Translations under genes and position numbers: made by a program
Source of the DNA: Cavenderia fasciculata
Lineage: Eukaryota > Evosea > Eumycetozoa > Acytosteliales > Cavenderiaceae
NCBI RefSeq assembly: GCF_000203815.1
Contig: NW_004457734.1
Coordinates: 937,233-1,001,232 of the forward strand
Direction: 5' to 3'
DNA: 64,000 bases
Notes under the pieces: model-generated
What the model was told of the DNA's origin: nothing
The model's input: the letters and a program-made list of their open reading frames with translations, nothing else
The model's database searches: none
Shown: positions 59,085-64,000 of the stretch, one piece after another
Numbering within the stretch: the first letter of the stretch is position 1
Layout of the letters: each line of letters opens with the position of its first letter

Positions 59085-62000
59085 TTATTTCTTTTGTTGT
59101 GATGGTTGTGATTGTTGATAGTCCCAAACATCATTTAATTTTGAAATATAAAATGCTCTTGTTGAACAATCCTTTCCGGTTGTTTTGATACCATAGGATG
59201 ACACTAATTGCTTTAATTCTGCTGTTTGCATGTTGTCATAGTCTGGTCGCGTCACAGTTCCTGATGAACTTGTATTTTTTGTTGTTGTTGGTTTGTTGTT
59301 ATTGTTGGTTAAAGACAATGGAGAGCCCTTTGATATAGATGGTGGGGTTTTGAGATTCTTTAAATTAAAAAGTGTAGAAGTTGTTGTAGTAGAAGAGGAC
59401 ATGTTTGTAATCCTTGTATGAAGTTGTTGTTGTTGTTGTTGAGATAATGGTTTACTGTTGTTGTTAGATTTTTGTGAAAGCGATTGTTGAGATTGTTCAA
59501 AATGGTCATGTTCATGTTGTGAGGCAAAATCATCTCCATATTGAGTAAATTGATCTCTTGGAGGTGAATAATAATTATTATAACTATTATTGGTATTATT
59601 ATTATTATTATTAATAATAGGATTAGGACTATCATCAAGTCCTAATGATAAATCATCATGACTTGTATCATTATTAAAGTTATTATTATTATTATTATAG
59701 GTATCATTATTAAATTGGGGATTTAGAAAACGACTCGTGGGATGTGTACTATTGTTTGTAGTTGTTGTTAATGTTGTTGCTGGACTATTATTAGTATTAT
59801 TATTATTATTATTTGTTTGTTTTGGTGGTGATAATATTAAAGGAGAATTATTTACATTATTATTATTATTATTAATTTGTTGTTGTTGATTATTTACAAT
59901 TGAAAAAGTAAAAGGTTTAAAAGGCATTTGTTGAGGAGGATGAAATTTTTGATTTGTAATATCAAAATTAAAACTTGTATAGTCGAGACCATATTTGTAG
60001 AGTAATCTTTCGAGTTCCAAATCCTTTTCAAGAGTTGCTTGACCAATTGTATTGGTAAATTCTTTCAAGTGTTGATCAAGTTTTTGTCTTGCTTGTGAAT
60101 ACTTTTGAATGTAGTTTTGACTGATCATCTGAACCTTTCTATTTAATTTTGCGTCGGTCGTTTCATTTAAATCTCTTTCTCTCTTTCTATTTGTATATTG
60201 AGCAAGATTTTGAGGTAAAAGAGGTGATTCAGGTGGAGAAGTTAATGGTGATGTCTTTTCTTTTTCCTTTTCCAATTGCTGTTTTTCTAATAACTTCTTA
60301 TTTTCTTTTTGTTGTTCAATTAATAATTGTTTGATTTGTTCATTTTGACGTTTTAATTCCAATTCTCTTTCAATTGCCAATTTTCTTTCATTTTCCAATT
60401 TTCTTTCACTTTCCATTTTTTCAAATACCTTTTTCTGTTTTTCCTCCATTTCCTTTTGTTCTCTTTGTAATTTTCTTTCAATTTCTAATTTTCTTTCTTT
60501 TTCCTCCATTTCTTTTTGTTCTTTTTCCAATTTTCTTTGATTTTCCAATTCAAGTTCCTTTTCCTTTTCCAATTCTAATATTCTTTCCTTTTCCTTTTCA
60601 ATTTCCAATTGACGTTGATGTTGTTGGAATTTTAATTGGTTTTCTTTTTCTTCAATTTCCCATTGTCTTTGTTTTCTTTCGTTATCCAAGAGTAATTCCT
60701 TTTCTTTGAGCATTTCCAACTCTAATTGACTATCATAATAGTCTTTTGAATTTTCATCACCTCTATACTTTGCAATTGAATTGATTGGTTTTGAAGGTGT
60801 ATGTTTTTTAGCCAATTTACTTGAATATTCTTTTAAAAGTGGTGGTGAAGTTGTTGTTGGTGGTGGAAGTATAAAATCAATAGATGGTTGTTGAGGAGGA
60901 GGTTGAGGTTGAATTTGAATTTGTTGTTGAGGTTTTTGAAATAAAATATTTGCCAATTGATTATTAAGGTTTGCTTTTTCTTTGGATGGTGAAACAGTTG
61001 CTTTGAAACCAGCCAGATCATATGGAGATTGAGTACTATTATTACCACTACCACCACTTGATTTAGCTTGTTGAGAATAGGGATCATATCTAAAACTTTC
61101 CAATTTTGAAATTTCCAAACTCTCTGATAATCCCATTGCCAACATTGTATTGTCTTCTTCATCATCAAATTCATCTTCCAAAGCTAGTTGTTGGTCTTCT
61201 TGCTTGGATGATGATTTCTTTTTTCTTTTAGATTCTCCCTTTTTACTTGAAGAGGCTGATGGTTTCTTGGGTGCTTTATAATATTTTGATGTTGTTTCTT
61301 GTCCTCTTTTAGATGAAGAACTTTTAGTTGTTGTTGTTGTTGTTGGTGGTGAAGTTAATTTTAATGATTGTTGTTGTTGATCAACAGCAGATACTAATGG
61401 ATAGGTTGAAGTTGAGTTATAGATATCAATCAAATCTCTTGCACTAATATTTCTTTCTTTGGCACATGATTTAACATGTGAACTTCTATTCTCTGGTGAT
61501 ATTCTACCAAGATCTTTTTGACATAACTTACAAACTGAATTGTTGCTAATGTCATTCGATGTTGTAGTTATTGCTGTATTATTATTATTATTATTATTAT
61601 TATCATGTTTAGATTTAGTTGTACTCATTAAAGTACTTGTAGTTGTAGTGGTATGAGTTGTTGTAGTTGTCATTCTATCAGACAACGATCCACATCTCTT
61701 TTTATGTTCATTTTTCTTTGCAACGGTGTATCCTGATAAATCCTTGTTGCATTGTTCGCATGTCCATTCTCTAACCCTTTCTTCACACTCTGTTATATGA
61801 TTTTGTCGTTCCTAATATAAATATAAATATTAAATATTAATAAGATAATTGATCAATCTAATCTAATCTAATCTAATCTTTTTCTTTTCTTTATAGAATA
61901 CATACCAAAATAGTTAAATTACCAAATGTCACATGACAAACTGTGCATTGAGTGATGACAGTCTTAAAGAATGGCTTTTGAGATAAAGGAGGTGTAGAAC

Positions 62001-62457
62001 AGGCAACAAGCTGTTTAATAGATTGTGATGATTGCGATGCCAATGATTGATCGTTTATGAAATTACTTGTGTTTGTACCACCGCCAGTATGTCTTTGAGA
62101 ATACGATATATTATTTGGTGATGATTGATCAATGTCTCTTCCACCTCCACCATCACCGTCTCCATTTGTATTAATAATATTATCAGAGTCTGTACTACCA
62201 GATGGTTGTCTTTGTTGTTGTTGTTGTTGAGAATGATTAGGTGCATAGAGAGTAGTTGGTTTCTGTGCCATCTCCAAATGATCAATACTAACTAATTGCT
62301 TGTGAAAGGATGGTTTCACCTGTTGTTGTTGTTGTTGTTGTTGATCCATCTCCTCATCATCTCTAGGTCGTTGTGTTTGAAAGTCGTTCTCTTGTACATC
62401 TTGTGATGGTATAATATCACTCATATCATCGTTGATTGTTTGTTTATCTTGACTCAT
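59085..62457 (-). CDS. slx4: SLX4-like structure-specific endonuclease scaffold
   Basis: Exons 62457-61906 and 61811-59085 encode 1092 residues. Three C2H2/C2HC zinc-finger segments are visible: ITQCTVCHVTFGNLTIL...HITEC (split by the intron), WTCEQCNKDLSGYTVAKKNEHKKRC, and SVCKLCQKDLGRISPENRSSHVKSC, as in the UBZ4-type ubiquitin-binding fingers of SLX4. A long Glu/Lys/Arg coiled coil occupies about residues 490-700. The extreme C-terminus (YDNMQTAELKQLVSSYGIK...ISKLNDVWDYQ) matches the small helical domain by which SLX4 binds SLX1. SLX4 organises nucleases for Holliday-junction and crosslink repair. Poly-Asn inserts are typical of the genome. Identification rests on motif order, so it is good rather than certain. 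Confidence 0.82.
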
Positions 62458-62794
62458 CTGACTGACAATTCGATTGATTAGATTATATTATATGATTGTT
62501 TCTATGTGTGCTACAATAATTATAGTTATGAACACATTATCACACAGTTAAATTGATTGATTGATTGATGTCTTTTGAATGAATCGAAGAAATAATGTTT
62601 GAAATATAGCTACAAATAAATATAGGTGACCGAAAACTAAGACACAATGAATTTGACCGCCAATATATTTCCAAGAAATCGTTTAGAGAGATATGTGTAA
62701 TATGTACATAAGTCTACTATGATATTTCATAGTAGTGAATTTATTAGTTTGTTGTTAAATTAGTATTAATAATATTATATTCATTCATTTACTT
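62458..62794. other. Intergenic, 0.34 kb
   Basis: AT-rich upstream region of the SLX4-like gene, with a TGAT tandem (about 62551-62571) and a weak dyad CTACTATGATATTTCATAGTAG near 62713-62734. No coding exon. Confidence 0.5.
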
Positions 62795-63343
62795 TTAAAC
62801 TTGGAACAACTTTAATGTGAATGCTAAAATAAAGTGAAGTACTGATAGACCAATACCCCAAACTATTCCGTAATGCCATGGAAGTAGGAACCATGCTGAT
62901 CTATATATTGCTGCTATAATCAATGCTAAATGATGTCATAATAGATTATATATTAGTAACAGAGAGATTACGTTGTATTGAGTCGACTAGTTTGTGACAT
63001 ACCAGATAAACCACCAAAACAAATACCAATAGCCATACCAAACATCGATGAAAAGATAGGTATAAATGGTGATAGTTTAGACTTTCGAAGAACGATAGAT
63101 GCTATGAACCCTGTCAATAAATAACTTAGCGTACATCCTATAGTACACCAAAATGTTATTGCTAACCACATATCTATAGGTGACGATGATAATTAACAAA
63201 CGATCATTAATATTCATTCAAGAGGACGATTAACTCTTTATGTATATCTGATATATCATACCTCCATATTTGTAGAATGAACCATGAAATAGAGAACCAT
63301 TGATGATAGCATCTGTATTGGGATTGGTATCTGATATTGCCAT
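62795..63343 (-). CDS. TMEM170-like small membrane protein
   Basis: Exons 63343-63262, 63173-63003 and 62925-62795 encode 127 residues. The start at 63343 is the first ATG in frame; upstream the frame opens only at TTG just after a TGA. Three hydrophobic segments are seen: [38 protein letters not shown] and [20 protein letters not shown]. The central stretch [12 protein letters not shown]...[12 protein letters not shown] matches animal TMEM170 proteins, which shape endoplasmic reticulum sheets and the nuclear envelope. Length is near the animal 144 residues. Confidence 0.82.
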
Positions 63344-63588
63344 ATCGCTGATGACGAAACAAGCTAGTTTATCCTCCTTCCTTTTACTATCAACAACATT
63401 CAGTTGTCTAATCGATGAATATAGATAGAATTGTACTTGTAGTAGATAACTTTGTTTCTTCAATCATTAATACTCTATACACATAATTATCTTGTTTTTA
63501 TCTGATTGTTTGACAAACTACACAATAGTTCAAAGTTTTTTTGGGTGGGCATTGCCATATTTTTTTTACAACAATAATTGTATTTATT

Positions 63589-64000
63589 TCAAGCAGTTTG
63601 TATTTGATTTGTTTCTAAAAGGTACATAAAATGTTGTTTAGATTTGATAGTCTTTGATGGATCAATATGTATAACATGATCAGAACATCTAATTTGGTTA
63701 TTAATACCAAAACTATTATTATTATTATTATTATTATTTGTTGTTTGTTTAAAGATAATATTTGTTGGATTTTCATATTTGTAAAGTTTGGTTATTTCTT
63801 CACAAATACAATAATACAATTGGTCTTGGTTTCCATTGGGTTCTTGAATAAATACAGTATACTGTATTGTTGTGTTGATTGCATTGAAAAAAATTGTATT
63901 GTTTCGGTCCAATTCCAATGAACGACATGATACACGACTTTCTAAATCATTTGTTTTAAGATAAACCTCCTTGATGTAGTTTTTTGGGTTATCTTGAACA
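63589..64000 (-). CDS. 3' part of an unidentified gene (partial)
   Basis: The minus-strand frame is open from the window edge to TAA at 63589-63591, giving about 137 codons (VQDNPKNYIKEVYLKTNDL at the edge). The protein contains ordinary hydrophilic sequence (TVFIQEPNGNQDQLYYCICEEI), one Asn run and a basic tail (SKQHFMYLLETNQIQTA). Its beginning lies outside the window. No known domain was recognised; the even composition and the Asn tract fit a real coding exon. Confidence 0.7.
   Translation of the reverse strand, partial: VQDNPKNYIKEVYLKTNDLESRVSCRSLELDRNNTIFFNAINTTIQYTVFIQEPNGNQDQLYYCICEEITKLYKYENPTNIIFKQTTNNNNNNNNSFGINNQIRCSDHVIHIDPSKTIKSKQHFMYLLETNQIQTA

Overview
The window comes from a compact, intron-containing, AT-rich eukaryotic genome. 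Everything points to a dictyostelid social amoeba: short introns (about 60-180 bp) with GTA(T/A)GT donors and TAG acceptors, long homopolymer tracts of Asn (AAT/AAC) and Gln (CAA) inside otherwise conserved proteins, very AT-rich intergenic DNA, and families such as the dictyostelid ankyrin-type proteins, C-type lectin/TIG proteins and PLAC8 proteins. Coding DNA is less AT-rich than I would expect for Dictyostelium discoideum itself, so a group 1-3 species (for example Cavenderia or Heterostelium) is my guess. This is inference, not a species call.

Layout. 1-101 is the 3' end of a gene. 1.6-7.5 kb: Sigma-class glutathione transferase, ARL8 GTPase, multi-pass membrane metallophosphoesterase, acidic protein. 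9.5-11.2 kb: a tandem pair of secreted thioredoxin-domain genes, the distal copy a clear pseudogene. 12-14.3 kb: MYG1 exonuclease and mitochondrial ribosome recycling factor (convergent). 15.5-20.5 kb: Gln-rich protein, choline-phosphate cytidylyltransferase, LPA1-type 2-phosphoglycerate kinase family protein. 22-27 kb: small DHHC palmitoyltransferase, low-complexity protein with a C-terminal Cys motif, ankyrin-type protein. 27.1-29.1 kb: a MITE-like inverted-repeat element beside a decayed patatin-like phospholipase. 29.2-34.7 kb: NIPP1-like FHA protein and a CLC anion transporter. 36-42.7 kb: BSD protein, Prp19, SmE, a small ORF, an importin-alpha-like protein. 43.3-49.8 kb: a very long secreted C-type-lectin/TIG repeat protein with an exact 1179-bp higher-order repeat. 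49.8-55.3 kb: Qa-SNARE, PLAC8 protein, ankyrin-DHHC palmitoyltransferase. 56-64 kb: HTTM membrane protein, SLX4-like scaffold, TMEM170-like protein and a 5'-truncated gene at the right edge.

The genes do not form an operon or pathway. Loose themes are endolysosomal/membrane traffic (ARL8, syntaxin 7-like, two DHHC enzymes, CLC), phospholipid metabolism (cytidylyltransferase, patatin relic), splicing (Prp19, SmE) and mitochondria (RRF, MYG1). No tRNA, rRNA, CRISPR or intact transposon was recognised.

The most interesting structures are: a perfect 34-bp inverted repeat joining intron 1 to the start of exon 2 of the lectin/TIG gene; a 17-bp-stem hairpin just upstream of that gene; its mosaic 393-codon repeats; the 131-bp inverted-repeat element at 27.1 kb; the patatin relic whose last frameshift coincides with a 17-bp palindrome; an intronic hairpin with direct repeats in the LPA1-like gene; and the thioredoxin pseudogene that lost one CxxC cysteine.
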